Shown here: positions 18,303 through 27,242 of the stretch, in pieces
How the letters are laid out: each line of letters starts with the position of its first letter
Position numbering within the stretch: position 1 is the first letter of the stretch
Assembly: GCF_963667685.1 (NCBI RefSeq)
Contig: NZ_OY763930.1
Span: forward strand, 1,284,501 to 1,348,500
DNA length: 64,000 nucleotides
Reading direction: 5' to 3'
DNA from: Maridesulfovibrio sp.
GTDB taxonomy: Bacteria > Desulfobacterota > Desulfovibrionia > Desulfovibrionales > Desulfovibrionaceae
Notes under the pieces: generated by a model
Seen by the model: the letters and a program-made list of their open reading frames with translations, nothing else
Databases searched by the model: none
Told to the model about the DNA's origin: nothing
Translations under genes and position numbers: made by a program

Positions 18303-21094
18303 TTCCCAGCCCTGCCTATAAGATCTTCAACTGCTGAAAGCAGGGTTTCATCATGAAAGCTGCTCTTGGTAAGATAATAATCCGCACCCGCTTCAAGTCC
18401 CCGGAGCTTATCCTCCTTGCGGTCCTTGTAAGAGACCATCATCACCGGAATAGACATCAAATCCGGGTCTTCCTTAATCCTGCGTGTCAACTCAAGCCCA
18501 TTCATACGCGGCATATCAACATCCGTAACCACGAGATCATATTTCCCTGAAACAACCGCGTTAAGGCCATCCTGCCCGTCAACAGCCGTATCAACATTAT
18601 AGCCATGGTTGGCCAGAAGCTTGCGTTCCACCTCACGCACTGTGAAAGAATCATCAACAACCAGAATCTTCTGTACCGGGCCGCTCTTCGCAGATTTCAT
18701 TCCCACCTTGCCCAGTCTGCCGCCGGAAAGGAGATTATCGATGGAACGAACCAGATCCTCTGCATCAAGAATGAGTACCGGAGAACCGTCTGGCATCATG
18801 GCCACTGAGTTTACATCAGGCACCTTACCCAGCCGGTGGTCGAGAGGACGGACCACAAGATCCTGCTCACCGAGAAAATCGTCTACGACCAGACCATACC
18901 TGTTCATACGGTCGCTGATAACCACTACTTTGAGTCCGTTTTCATCTCCGGGACTTGCGGCCACCCCCAGAATCTGCGCAGCGGGAACCAACCCCACATT
19001 AGCCCCGTCCAAAGATACGTACTGGCGGTCTTCAGCCAGTTGCAGCTGGTCAGGAAGAATTGCAGCAATGCGGCTGATGCGGCTCAAAGGTATGGCATAA
19101 GGCTGATCTGCAATCTTAACCAGAAGAGTGCGGATAACAGAAAGGGTCAGCGGAAGCTGCATGGAGAAAGACATACCCTGTCCGGGTTTTGATTCTGCCC
19201 GGACGGTGCCGCCCACATCCTGAACCATGGCATGAACAACGTCCAGCCCGACCCCGCGGCCTGAGATTTCCGTAACCTTTCCGGCGGTGGAAAAACCGGG
19301 AAGGAAAAGAAATTCCATCAACTCCGTACGGCTCATCTCTTCAGCCATGCGTGCCGGAGCCAATTTACGCTCCACGACTTTGGCCCTGATTCTTTCCGGG
19401 TCCAACCCCTGACCATCATCGCTTACTTCGATAAAAAGCATCCCCGCTCGGTGTCCGGCAGTAACCTTAATGGTTCCGGTTGCGGATTTACCGGCAGCGA
19501 TACGGGCTTCAGGCATCTCGATGCCGTGATCAACAGAATTTCGGATCAGATGGTTGAGCGGAGCTTCCAACTTATCCAGAATATCTCGGTCTACAGGGGT
19601 ACTCTCACCCTCGATAACAAAATCGACTTCTTTATCCAGTGAGCGGGCCAGATCGCGGACCAGCCGGGGAAAACCGAGCCCTCCATCAGAGAAGGGACGC
19701 ATGCGGCTGGCGATAACCTCATGGTACAACCTTCCGGAAACATTATCAGTGCGACGGCGGAACAAATCGAATTCATTGATATGCTTGGCCAGATGAACCT
19801 GACAATCGGTCAACGCATCCTTGAGCTGGTTGGCGACATCCTCTGCTGTTTCACCATTACGGACCCGCTCGCAGGATTCTTCAAGAATCTTCATTAAATC
19901 ACGATGACCAGCTTTCAATCGCAAAAGGGACGAAGCGAATTCCCCCAGCCGACCGGATTCCACAAGACTTTCACCGGCTAGTGCCATGAGCCTGTTAAGA
20001 TTTCCGGCTGACACACGGACGATTGAATCATCAGGGGCACGCACTCCCTGAACAGAGTTTTCCCTACCCGCGGGAGTTCTCAGGGCAGAGATGTCATTGA
20101 GGTCTCCAGACGCCTGTGCCGACCCCTCTTCCGGCGGAAGCGGACCTTCCGCTTTGGAATCAGGCAGAGATCCGGGTTCGACTTCCATCGCTGAAACCGG
20201 AATACCTTTCGGACACATCGTTTCGCAAACTTCGGCCGCAGCAGCTTCATCACCGCGCAATGCCTTTTCCATGCGGTCCATAAGCGGCTTGCGCTCTCTT
20301 AAAAATTCCTGGATGGCATCAGTATTCAGCTTCGAGACATCTCTATAAATATCAGCAGCCGCAAGGAGCATGTCTATCTGATCTGAATCAAGAACAATCT
20401 GTCCCTTCTGACTTGCAACAAGCAAATCTTCCATGGCGTGGGCAAGGGCCACGGCATCGGTAAGCCCCACAATACGGGCCGCGCCTTTCATTGAGTGTGC
20501 CGCACGCATCAGCGGTTCAACTTTATCTGGGGACTGGTCCTTTTCCAGCTCCAGCAACCCGGCGTTCAAAGCCTGCGAATGGCTTTCAGCCTCCATACGA
20601 AAAAGATCAAGCATGGAAAGATCGGCAAGGGCTATTTCTTCGTTAGGAGCTTCCGGTTCCGCAACTGCTGATTCTTCCAGCACAGAGTCCGCAATAAAAC
20701 CACCGGACTCAATGCGCTCCAGCAGGGATTTAAATTCTTCCTTTCTTTCTTCAAGCCATCCTTCCATCTCCGCGGCTTCAACTTTATCCAGTCCACGCAG
20801 AAAACGGACACCGTCCAGCATTGCTGCAATCACCGGTTGCGAAAGCTGGCGGCCGGAACCGCTGCAACGATCCAGCACGGCTTCAATTGCTTCCGCAAGC
20901 CTAACAGCTACCTGCAATGCCACAATCTTGGCAGCTCCTTTCAGGGCATGAGTAGCCTGAATGAGGGGCTGCACTCTTTCCGGGGAAACATCTTCAGCCA
21001 GCCCGGGAATTAACTCTTCCAGCACACGGGTATTTTTGTCAGCCTCCATGCGAAAGAGTTCCAGCATGGAATTATCTGTCCGGCTGTTGCTCAT
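18299..21094 (-). CDS. cheA: CheA-type hybrid histidine kinase with two HPt domains and a C-terminal receiver (WspE-like)
   Basis: A 931-residue chemosensory kinase when started at the ATG preceded by GGCGGAG; a further-upstream TTG would overlap the preceding cheW. Two HPt domains come in tandem, each with its own phospho-acceptor: H49 in QATHALKGAAKIV and H200 in RAAHSMKGAARIV. The dimerisation and HATPase core follows (LNHLIRNSVDHGIEMP, GRGVGLDVV), then a CheW-like regulatory domain (about 640-780) and a C-terminal receiver with its acceptor in DLVVTDVDMPRMNG. HPt, kinase core, CheW and REC is the WspE layout, but Pseudomonas WspE as I recall it has a single HPt. It should phosphorylate the receivers of CheB and of the REC-PP2C effector. 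Confidence 0.93.
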   Translation of the reverse strand: MSNSRTDNSMLELFRMEADKNTRVLEELIPGLAEDVSPERVQPLIQATHALKGAAKIVALQVAVRLAEAIEAVLDRCSGSGRQLSQPVIAAMLDGVRFLRGLDKVEAAEMEGWLEERKEEFKSLLERIESGGFIADSVLEESAVAEPEAPNEEIALADLSMLDLFRMEAESHSQALNAGLLELEKDQSPDKVEPLMRAAHSMKGAARIVGLTDAVALAHAMEDLLVASQKGQIVLDSDQIDMLLAAADIYRDVSKLNTDAIQEFLRERKPLMDRMEKALRGDEAAAAEVCETMCPKGIPVSAMEVEPGSLPDSKAEGPLPPEEGSAQASGDLNDISALRTPAGRENSVQGVRAPDDSIVRVSAGNLNRLMALAGESLVESGRLGEFASSLLRLKAGHRDLMKILEESCERVRNGETAEDVANQLKDALTDCQVHLAKHINEFDLFRRRTDNVSGRLYHEVIASRMRPFSDGGLGFPRLVRDLARSLDKEVDFVIEGESTPVDRDILDKLEAPLNHLIRNSVDHGIEMPEARIAAGKSATGTIKVTAGHRAGMLFIEVSDDGQGLDPERIRAKVVERKLAPARMAEEMSRTELMEFLFLPGFSTAGKVTEISGRGVGLDVVHAMVQDVGGTVRAESKPGQGMSFSMQLPLTLSVIRTLLVKIADQPYAIPLSRISRIAAILPDQLQLAEDRQYVSLDGANVGLVPAAQILGVAASPGDENGLKVVVISDRMNRYGLVVDDFLGEQDLVVRPLDHRLGKVPDVNSVAMMPDGSPVLILDAEDLVRSIDNLLSGGRLGKVGMKSAKSGPVQKILVVDDSFTVREVERKLLANHGYNVDTAVDGQDGLNAVVSGKYDLVVTDVDMPRMNGLELTRRIKEDPDLMSIPVMMVSYKDRKEDKLRGLEAGADYYLTKSSFHDETLLSAVEDLIGRAGK

Positions 21095-21104
21095 AATCTC
21101 CGCC

Positions 21105-21761
21105 TTACTTGATGATGCGGTTGAAGGCCTCAAAAAGAAGCTCGTCTTCCAACAATGAAATTCTTTTATCGTCAGTCTCAAACAAACCGCGGGTATATGC
21201 GGCCGGAGACTTGGCTACTGTTGCAGGGGCTTCCATAAGCGCGTCCGGGAAATAGTGGTGGACCCCGAAAACCTCATCCACTCCAAAAATCCAACGCCCG
21301 AAACCCCGGTCCACACATATGAACCTGCTGTAGACCCTAAATCCTTTCTCCTCTTCAGTAAGATGCTCTGCATCAAGACCAAGTAACTCACGCACTGAAA
21401 CAACAGGAAGAATCTGTCCATGCAGGCTGGTCAGCCCCCGAAACATCCTGCTGTTCCGGTGAGGTACCGGGCGCACTATACGTTCTTCAAGCACTGAAAC
21501 AAAAACCTGTGAAGAAAGAGCCAGCCACTCCCTTGAGATCCTGAATACAACTGCCCCGGCTGTTTCAGACTGCTCCTCTTCCTTAGCAATGGAGACTGCT
21601 TCGGTATTCTCATCCAGATAGCCTTCTGGAGGCTCACGGTCCAAAAGAGACAGCCCTGCACTTGTAAAATTAGGGCAGTAGTGGCAGTGGGACCAGCGTT
21701 TAAGTTCTGGGCAGGACCTGTCTCCGGCATATCCAATCGTATTCCAGCAGGATTCAAACAT
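21105..21761 (-). CDS. cheW: CheW-type coupling protein with Cys-rich N-terminus (WspD-like)
   Basis: A 218-residue coupling protein linking receptors to CheA. Residues 1-32 hold four cysteines and two histidines (C5W, C17, H25-C26-H27-Y28-C29), in a CW...GDRSCPEL...HCHYCP pattern that I recognise from WspD. It then reads LSLLDREPPEGYLDE, also a WspD hallmark. A single CheW domain fills about 75-205 (AVVFRISREWLALSSQVF, GQILPVVSVRELLG). The cysteine cluster could bind a metal or Fe-S cluster, or be structural; this is unproven. Its ATG overlaps the cheR stop (TAATG), so it is translationally coupled, and cheA starts ten bases after its stop. Confidence 0.9.
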   Translation of the reverse strand: MFESCWNTIGYAGDRSCPELKRWSHCHYCPNFTSAGLSLLDREPPEGYLDENTEAVSIAKEEEQSETAGAVVFRISREWLALSSQVFVSVLEERIVRPVPHRNSRMFRGLTSLHGQILPVVSVRELLGLDAEHLTEEEKGFRVYSRFICVDRGFGRWIFGVDEVFGVHHYFPDALMEAPATVAKSPAAYTRGLFETDDKRISLLEDELLFEAFNRIIK

Positions 21762-23047
21762 TATCCGGCCTCATTTCGTTTTTCAGCCCGACGGACCCTG
21801 TTACGCATAATTTCAGCCTTACGCAGATCTCCCCTATTCTCGAGTAGCAGGGAAAGATGCACCAGCGATTCCATGTGATCCGGCTCAAGATACAGGGCCT
21901 TACCGTAAAATTCCTCAGCCATGGGAATATTCCCTCCAGCTTCATGCAGCAAACCGCTAAGGTGAAAAAGATCCGGATCAGGTCCACTTTGCAGCAGGAG
22001 TCCTTCACACATCTTCAAGGCTTCCAAAATCCTGCCCATGTCTGCCATTTTTTTGATCTCATCCAAAGTAAGTCCGGCGGAATCATCCGGTCCACGCTCT
22101 TCCTTCGTTGCGGCAGGGTGGTCTTGCTCTTGAACAGGAGATAGTCCGACGCGGTGTAAATCACTTTGAACAACGTGTTTCAGCGTACTGTTTGCGACAG
22201 GACGCCTATTTGAATTTGGAGCGGTATCAGGAGAGTAATCTTTTGCGGCACAAGATGAATTTCGCAGCAGCGCAGATACCTTGCGCTTACCCTTACGCAG
22301 TGCAAATGTCCCCTGCTTTCTTATCGGGGTGAACCAATCATTAAAAATAGGAAGCATCTCGGCATGGCCCACAAAAAGCACCCCTTCCTCCTTTAACTTT
22401 TCATTAAGCATGGAAGCCAGACATTTACGGGAATCCTCATCCAGATAAATCAGTAAATTGCGGCAGAAGATAACATCATAACGGACCTGGGGCAGACAAC
22501 TATCAACAAGGTTACAGGAAAAGAAACGGACAGTATCCCTGACCTCCTTATTCAATTTGCGCCCCTGCTGACATTCACTGAAACATCTTTCGGCATAGAA
22601 CGGAAGCTTAGTACGGAATGAGTTCTCCGGGTAGATAGCCTCTTTTGCTTTACGCAAGGCCCTTTCACTGATGTCCACACCATCAACGCGGAAACTCTTC
22701 AGCCCAGCCCCCATGAGAGTCATGGCTATGGAATAAGGCTCTTCCCCGGTGGAACATGGTGCGCTGAGAACCCTGAAGTCTTTATCCTTCCGTCCGGATG
22801 ACATCTCAAATAGCAGTTCAAAAGGCTTTCCATCCCTAAAGAACCAGGTTTCCGGGACAACAATTTCTTCAACCAGCTCATACAGCTCTTTATCACTGGT
22901 CCTCAGCAGAGCCAGATACTCTTTTTCCGTACACCCCGTCTCACGCATCCGCGCCTTCAGCGCCAGCCTGATTCCTGAACTTGCCAGCGAATCAGGAGCC
23001 AACCCTACGGCTCGATTGAGTATTCTTTGAAACGGAATGATATCCAT
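21761..23047 (-). CDS. cheR: CheR-type receptor methyltransferase with C-terminal TPR tail (WspC-like)
   Basis: A 428-residue S-adenosylmethionine-dependent methyltransferase that methylates receptor glutamates. The CheR catalytic domain (about 1-260) shows VLSAPCSTGEEPYSIAMTL, FRVDGVDISERALRKAK and YDVIFCRNLLIYLD. A linker (about 275-330) leads to a C-terminal TPR region (about 330-420; EALKMCEGLLLQ, PDLFHLSGLLHEAGGNIPMA, ALYLEPDHMESLVHLSLLLE). CheR with a TPR tail is the WspC architecture and is not found in standard chemotaxis CheR. It lies three bases after the first cheW and shares a base with the stop/start of the second. Confidence 0.92.
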   Translation of the reverse strand: MDIIPFQRILNRAVGLAPDSLASSGIRLALKARMRETGCTEKEYLALLRTSDKELYELVEEIVVPETWFFRDGKPFELLFEMSSGRKDKDFRVLSAPCSTGEEPYSIAMTLMGAGLKSFRVDGVDISERALRKAKEAIYPENSFRTKLPFYAERCFSECQQGRKLNKEVRDTVRFFSCNLVDSCLPQVRYDVIFCRNLLIYLDEDSRKCLASMLNEKLKEEGVLFVGHAEMLPIFNDWFTPIRKQGTFALRKGKRKVSALLRNSSCAAKDYSPDTAPNSNRRPVANSTLKHVVQSDLHRVGLSPVQEQDHPAATKEERGPDDSAGLTLDEIKKMADMGRILEALKMCEGLLLQSGPDPDLFHLSGLLHEAGGNIPMAEEFYGKALYLEPDHMESLVHLSLLLENRGDLRKAEIMRNRVRRAEKRNEAG

Positions 23048-23050
23048 CTG

Positions 23051-23545
23051 TTACTCCTGAGCACCGGGTGGAAAAATGTCACCATCCGCGGAAAAAAGAG
23101 CCATGCGCAATTCTTCAGTCAGCAGCTTGTGGGGTTTCAAAAGTTGCAACATGCTTCCGTTAACTCGCGCAACCCGGCCCAGCCACGGGGCACCGGGAAT
23201 TTCCAGCCCGGCATCCTCAAAATCAGAATCTGCAATTTTCAAAGTCTCGGTTATATTCTCCGCCAGCAGACCGAGAAAATGCTCTTCGCGCTTTGAATTT
23301 TCATCTATCTCAGCGAGATCGATAATCACAGTACGGGTCGACATGCGCGAAGCACATGGGATATCCATGGCCAGCATGGAAAGATCGACCACCGGGGTAA
23401 CCCTGCCCCTGTAGTTGAAAAGTCCTTTCACATAATCAGGAGAACGGGGTAATTCCTTGTAGACTGTAGGCGGAACGACCTCAGCCACAGTGCGGGCCTC
23501 AAGCCCGTAAATATATTTACCTATTCTGAAAGTCAGCACTAGCAT
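23051..23545 (-). CDS. cheW: CheW-type coupling protein (WspB-like)
   Basis: A 164-residue single CheW domain that would connect the Cache receptor to the CheA-type kinase. It starts LVLTFRIGKYIYGLEARTVAEVVP and has the typical loop YVKGLFNYRGRVTPVVDLS. The C-terminal segment PGAPWLGRVARVNGSMLQLL resembles WspB. The ATG is two bases after the stop of the receptor gene at 23548, and cheR follows after three bases, so it is firmly inside the operon. Two different coupling proteins in one operon is standard for Wsp-type systems. Confidence 0.9.
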   Translation of the reverse strand: MLVLTFRIGKYIYGLEARTVAEVVPPTVYKELPRSPDYVKGLFNYRGRVTPVVDLSMLAMDIPCASRMSTRTVIIDLAEIDENSKREEHFLGLLAENITETLKIADSDFEDAGLEIPGAPWLGRVARVNGSMLQLLKPHKLLTEELRMALFSADGDIFPPGAQE

Positions 23546-23547
23546 CG

Positions 23548-25779
23548 TTATTCACTCACTTTGAAGCGGGAAACTTCGCTGCGCAACCCCTGAACAGCTT
23601 CATTCAGCTGTGAGGTAGCCCTGTTAAATTCCGCAAGAGCATCGGAAGTATCAGAAGCGGTATCTGAAAGCTGGGCCATGGCTTCACTTATCTGCTCAGC
23701 GCCTTCCGCCTGAGCGCCCATACCGTCATTCACCTGCTCGATGCGCGGGTTCAGCGCCCGGACCCCGGTCATGATACCTTCCAGCTTCTTGCCCAATTTC
23801 CCCGCCTTATCTGCACCGAAACGCACATCAGACGTAAACTTCTCCATTTCATCCACCCCTGAGTCCACGGAGTTGCGCATGTTACGGATCATATCCTCAA
23901 TTTCAAGCGCAGCAACGGAAGTCTGATCTGCAAGACGCCTGATTTCTGCTGCAACCACCGAAAATCCCTGCCCGAACTTCCCGGCCTTTTCAGCCTCAAT
24001 AGCGGCATTCAGGGAAAGCAGGTTGGTGCGGTCAGCAACTTTAGTGATAGTGGTGACGATACTTTCAATAGAGTTGGCACGGTCATTAATTTCATCCAGC
24101 TTGCCGGTAATGGATAGAGTCGCCGTACTCAGGTCATCCATAATGCGTACCATGGTTTTCAGGCCGTCCTGTCCTTCCGAAGCGAGGCTATCCATATTCG
24201 AAGCGGCCTCGTTAACATAACGCATGGCCCCGGCAAGTTCGCCGGAATTAGCCGAAATCTCGGCACTGGTCGCACTTATCTGGGTGGTTGCTGCGGCCTG
24301 CTGGTTCACAGTCACTTCCAGTTGGCGCGCAGAAGCCGCTATTTCAGTTGAAGATGTGGTCACCTGAATCCCGGAACGTTGCACCTGGCCTATCAAGGAA
24401 TGAAGAGCTTCAACCATTCCTTTCACCGCAATATAGAGTTGCCCTGTCTCATCAAGCACTTCAGGTGTATCCGCATACTTAATGGCTCTGCGGGCATTGG
24501 GGCAGCGTTCTTCCACTCCGCCAAGTCTTTTCCGCGCATTGTAAACATCACCATCAGCAATAATTTTAACCAGATCGACCATATGGCTGACCGGGGTGGC
24601 AATAAGCCCGCTGGCATAAAATGAAAAAGCAAGAGTTATGGCAAGAAGCACCATGCCAGTAATAAGCAGCCACTCCACCAGGTAATCCAGAACACCGGTC
24701 AAACGATCGGAAATGCCCTGATATTCATCAAGATAGACCCCGACCCCGAGGACCCATCCCCAGGGCTTGAAGTATGTATACACAGAAAGCTTATCCCGGC
24801 CGCTGCCGTCCGTACCGGACTTCCAACTGTATATTTTGCTGTTAAGCTTGCCTTCCCCGGTATCAATTGCCTGATTGATAAGATCTTCGACAAAACCCTT
24901 TGTGCCCGCGACGGAATCAACAAATGCGCCATCAGTTTCGGGCGAGTTGGAAACAAGAAAGCGCCCCCTGTCACCTTCCCGGGTTCCGATAACCCACGTA
25001 TAGCCGGTTTTGCCGATAGTAGTTTTAAGCATGGACCTCTTCAGCACCTTGACTATATCGCTGTCCATATACACGGATATCATCCCGGTCACATATCCGT
25101 TCTGATCACGCAATGGAATGTAAATGGTAAAACGGGTTCCGTCATCCTGATGTTCATATTTTTCAGCATTGCGCCCGGACAGGACGTCACCAATAGCCGA
25201 CTCGACATGACCGTCATCCCCCAGCGAGTAAAAAACATCCCCCAGTTTCCAATTTCCGCTGCCGCTATCTACTGTGGTATCTACAACCAGCATATCCCCT
25301 TCGGGGTTGATCCGCTGAAAAATGGTGAAGTAAGCTCCGGAAATACGGGTAGCCTCAACCAGCATGCTCAAAGGTTTTCCCTTGCGCTGGGCATAAGTCA
25401 GCTTATTCTCGCCAATGCTCAAAACAGGAAGGGTTACATCACTTTTTTCCGTAGAACGCATATTGTTAGCAGGCCAGTCAGTTACATTTTTCTGTATCAC
25501 CACACGGCCTTCATCGGACAGTAATGCCTCAAGAGCCATGGACGCCCTTCTGGTTTCAGTCACCAGCAACTGGTCGGCTGAACGACATTCTTCATACAAA
25601 TCTGCGGCCAGCTGCGAAACATGCGATTCTATAAGGGAATTTACCTCATCCTTCATGCAGAATTGCAGATTGTCTTCCAGGATATTGGTAATGATAAACA
25701 TGACCACAATGGGAATTATTGCGGAACCGCAAGCAATGGCGATTATCTTTCTTCTGAGGGAAAAACGCATTGAATACAT
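23548..25779 (-). CDS. Double-Cache methyl-accepting chemoreceptor (WspA position)
   Basis: A 743-residue transmembrane receptor opening the operon. The ATG at 25779 is preferred, with GGGAG seven bases upstream; a GTG 33 bases further out lacks a binding site. Membrane segments flank a large periplasmic double-Cache domain (about 35-355), ending in a [14 protein letters not shown] pattern. HAMP and a signalling domain follow (tip [19 protein letters not shown]). The late segment [24 protein letters not shown] and the C-terminal [10 protein letters not shown] resemble WspA. Pseudomonas WspA has a four-helix input domain, so the input module here is different. It lacks a C-terminal pentapeptide, so CheR probably does not dock there. 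Confidence 0.92.
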   Translation of the reverse strand: MYSMRFSLRRKIIAIACGSAIIPIVVMFIITNILEDNLQFCMKDEVNSLIESHVSQLAADLYEECRSADQLLVTETRRASMALEALLSDEGRVVIQKNVTDWPANNMRSTEKSDVTLPVLSIGENKLTYAQRKGKPLSMLVEATRISGAYFTIFQRINPEGDMLVVDTTVDSGSGNWKLGDVFYSLGDDGHVESAIGDVLSGRNAEKYEHQDDGTRFTIYIPLRDQNGYVTGMISVYMDSDIVKVLKRSMLKTTIGKTGYTWVIGTREGDRGRFLVSNSPETDGAFVDSVAGTKGFVEDLINQAIDTGEGKLNSKIYSWKSGTDGSGRDKLSVYTYFKPWGWVLGVGVYLDEYQGISDRLTGVLDYLVEWLLITGMVLLAITLAFSFYASGLIATPVSHMVDLVKIIADGDVYNARKRLGGVEERCPNARRAIKYADTPEVLDETGQLYIAVKGMVEALHSLIGQVQRSGIQVTTSSTEIAASARQLEVTVNQQAAATTQISATSAEISANSGELAGAMRYVNEAASNMDSLASEGQDGLKTMVRIMDDLSTATLSITGKLDEINDRANSIESIVTTITKVADRTNLLSLNAAIEAEKAGKFGQGFSVVAAEIRRLADQTSVAALEIEDMIRNMRNSVDSGVDEMEKFTSDVRFGADKAGKLGKKLEGIMTGVRALNPRIEQVNDGMGAQAEGAEQISEAMAQLSDTASDTSDALAEFNRATSQLNEAVQGLRSEVSRFKVSE

Positions 25780-26040
25780 CCCGGCACTCCCAACCGTCTG
25801 GCGGGAACACACTTTATTACAGATTAAGCTGATTCAATCTTAACAGGGGGCAGATGATCTTACACCCGTTCCTCTCTTGTATTTATTTTATATGATTAAA
25901 TCAATGACCGCAGGAATTTTGGATCATTTACAAAAATATATTTTTTTGTGTGTAAAGAGATTGGGTCGGGCTGCCGATAGCAAAAGTATGAACCGGCTGA
26001 CAAATTTATGCACAGCCGATGCCCACTCACGGAGGAGTGT
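25780..26040. other. Divergent intergenic region upstream of the Wsp-like operon
   Basis: This 261-base A/T-rich gap must hold the promoter of the minus-strand chemosensory operon and that of the small plus-strand gene at 26041. TTAAG and CTTAA form a short inverted repeat around 25820-25845 on the operon side. I found no clear -35/-10 pair or sigma-54-type GG/GC elements. Confidence 0.4.
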
Positions 26041-26256
26041 ATGTATTATCACGGATTCGATAATAAAGCAGCGTCTGCAACAAAGTACTGGACCAACAAA
26101 GATGACGAACTTGTCTCGGTCTTATTCGCAAAAATAATCAACAAGACTGTAAACACACAGGAAACACGCTCTGAGCAGGACCACCTTGTGGACCAGATGG
26201 TCAACAATCTTTTCGACCTCTGCTTTTATATAAATAAAGATGTCCATAACTGCTGA
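26041..26256 (+). CDS. Small protein of unknown function (71 aa)
   Basis: The start is supported by GGAGGAG four bases before the ATG. The 71-residue protein is soluble and polar (it begins MYYHGFDNKAASATKYW) with a helical C-terminal half (EQDHLVDQMVNNLFDLCFYI) ending in a Cys. I do not recognise a family. It has no partner on its strand and is followed by the terminator at 26316. The good ribosome binding site argues that it is real. It is transcribed away from the Wsp-like operon, so it might share regulation with it, which is inference only. Confidence 0.5.
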   Translation: MYYHGFDNKAASATKYWTNKDDELVSVLFAKIINKTVNTQETRSEQDHLVDQMVNNLFDLCFYINKDVHNC

Positions 26257-26315
26257 TCCTTTTTTCATACACTCGCCATGTCCGGCAGTATGACCACAGA
26301 TTAGCTGAGGCTGAA

Positions 26316-26357
26316 TAAAAAAATCCCCGACAGTTTAAAGCTGCCGGGGATTTTTTT
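26316..26357. terminator. Bidirectional terminator between the small protein and the CII-like gene
   Basis: The stem ATCCCCGaCAG / CTGcCGGGGAT has one mismatch and is flanked by a run of seven A on one side and seven T on the other. It fits both convergent genes. Confidence 0.9.
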
Positions 26358-26383
26358 AAGATGGTTCTTTTATAACCGTCTAA

Positions 26384-26869
26384 TTAGCTGACCTGTGCGA
26401 GGCGGGGTGCGTTCTTGGCTTTTTCCTCTTCCGCTCTCTTACGCAGGTAATGAACCATGGTAAGGATTGCGGTAATGGCTTCAAAGCCTTCCTGTTCTAC
26501 AGAGTCAACCAGTGCGTCGGAAGGATCGGCCTGCAGTGCACTCTTGAGAGCTTTGGAGTATCTGCCGAAACCGTCCATGAGATCAAGAGCCATGTAGTTG
26601 GCTTCATCAGGATCTTCTGGGTTGATGTCCATGGGAACCAGAACATAGCCCATGATGTTTGCCAGTCTGGTCAGGGGACGGATGCTGCCGGTTGCTTTCA
26701 TGATGGGAATCAGTTCTTCTACACCAACTTTAGCGCCTTTGTCTTCGGGGTTGATTTCGCGAAGAAGAGTCGGGTAAGGTTTGTTGATTTCATTTGCCAC
26801 ATCACGCGCGGGCTTGTCGTTTTTAAGTACAACGTCCTGCAACAATTTAGTCAGTTCATTATTTGCCAT
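26384..26869 (-). CDS. Phage regulatory protein CII-like
   Basis: A 161-residue soluble protein resembling the phage regulatory CII (PF06892-type) group. An N-terminal helix-turn-helix-like segment (LTKLLQDVVLKNDKPARDVANEI, then KPYPTLLREINP) is followed by GVEELIPIMKATGSIRPL and a helical C-terminus (EAITAILTMVHYLRKRAEEE). In phages such proteins control the lysis/lysogeny switch. Single chromosomal copies also exist, and no other phage gene is near. The ATG has AGGGAG eight bases upstream. It may be a domesticated regulator, and its targets are unknown. Confidence 0.65.
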   Translation of the reverse strand: MANNELTKLLQDVVLKNDKPARDVANEINKPYPTLLREINPEDKGAKVGVEELIPIMKATGSIRPLTRLANIMGYVLVPMDINPEDPDEANYMALDLMDGFGRYSKALKSALQADPSDALVDSVEQEGFEAITAILTMVHYLRKRAEEEKAKNAPRLAQVS

Positions 26870-27192
26870 TTCTATGTCTCCCTATGGTTCATTATTTTTT
26901 GATTATAATTAATCTTAATAACAGCTAATTTCATGCCAGTTTATTATGTAATAACAGACATACATATAGTCTTTTATCTTCAGACACTTAAACAAAAAGA
27001 GTCTTCTGGCGGCAGGGCCGGAATCGCACAAAACAGTATTTTTTACTGAAAAACAAGAATATTAATTATCCCATTAATCATTGGCGACGCGGAAAGAAGG
27101 CTATACAAGGAATACTCCTCCCTTGCAAGGATTGATTAGGCCAATATCAAAATTCTACGTAAAAGGTATGTAATTACTTAATACCAAAAAAA
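26870..27192. other. Intergenic region upstream of the CII-like gene
   Basis: This gap of about 320 bases contains the likely minus-strand promoter of the CII-like gene: a TATAAT reads on the minus strand near 26909, with no clear -35 box. Short inverted repeats include CAGTATTTTTTACTG near 27031. I see no open reading frame, RNA gene or riboswitch here. Confidence 0.35.
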
Positions 27193-27222
27193 GAGCGCCG
27201 CAAAAGTGAGACGCCCTTTTCC
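27193..27222 (-). terminator. Probable dapF terminator
   Basis: On the minus strand AGGGCG pairs with CGCTCT (one G-T pair) across a loop and is followed directly by seven T. It starts about 20 bases after the dapF stop codon. Confidence 0.6.
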
Positions 27223-27242
27223 TAATGGAAAAACGTAACGGC

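Noticed and set aside
25780-25812. GTG start for the Cache receptor 33 bases upstream
   Set aside because: It has no ribosome binding site, whereas the ATG at 25779 has GGGAG seven bases upstream.
26384-26869. Prophage around the CII-like gene
   Set aside because: No integrase, capsid, tail or lysis genes nearby and no attachment repeats seen.
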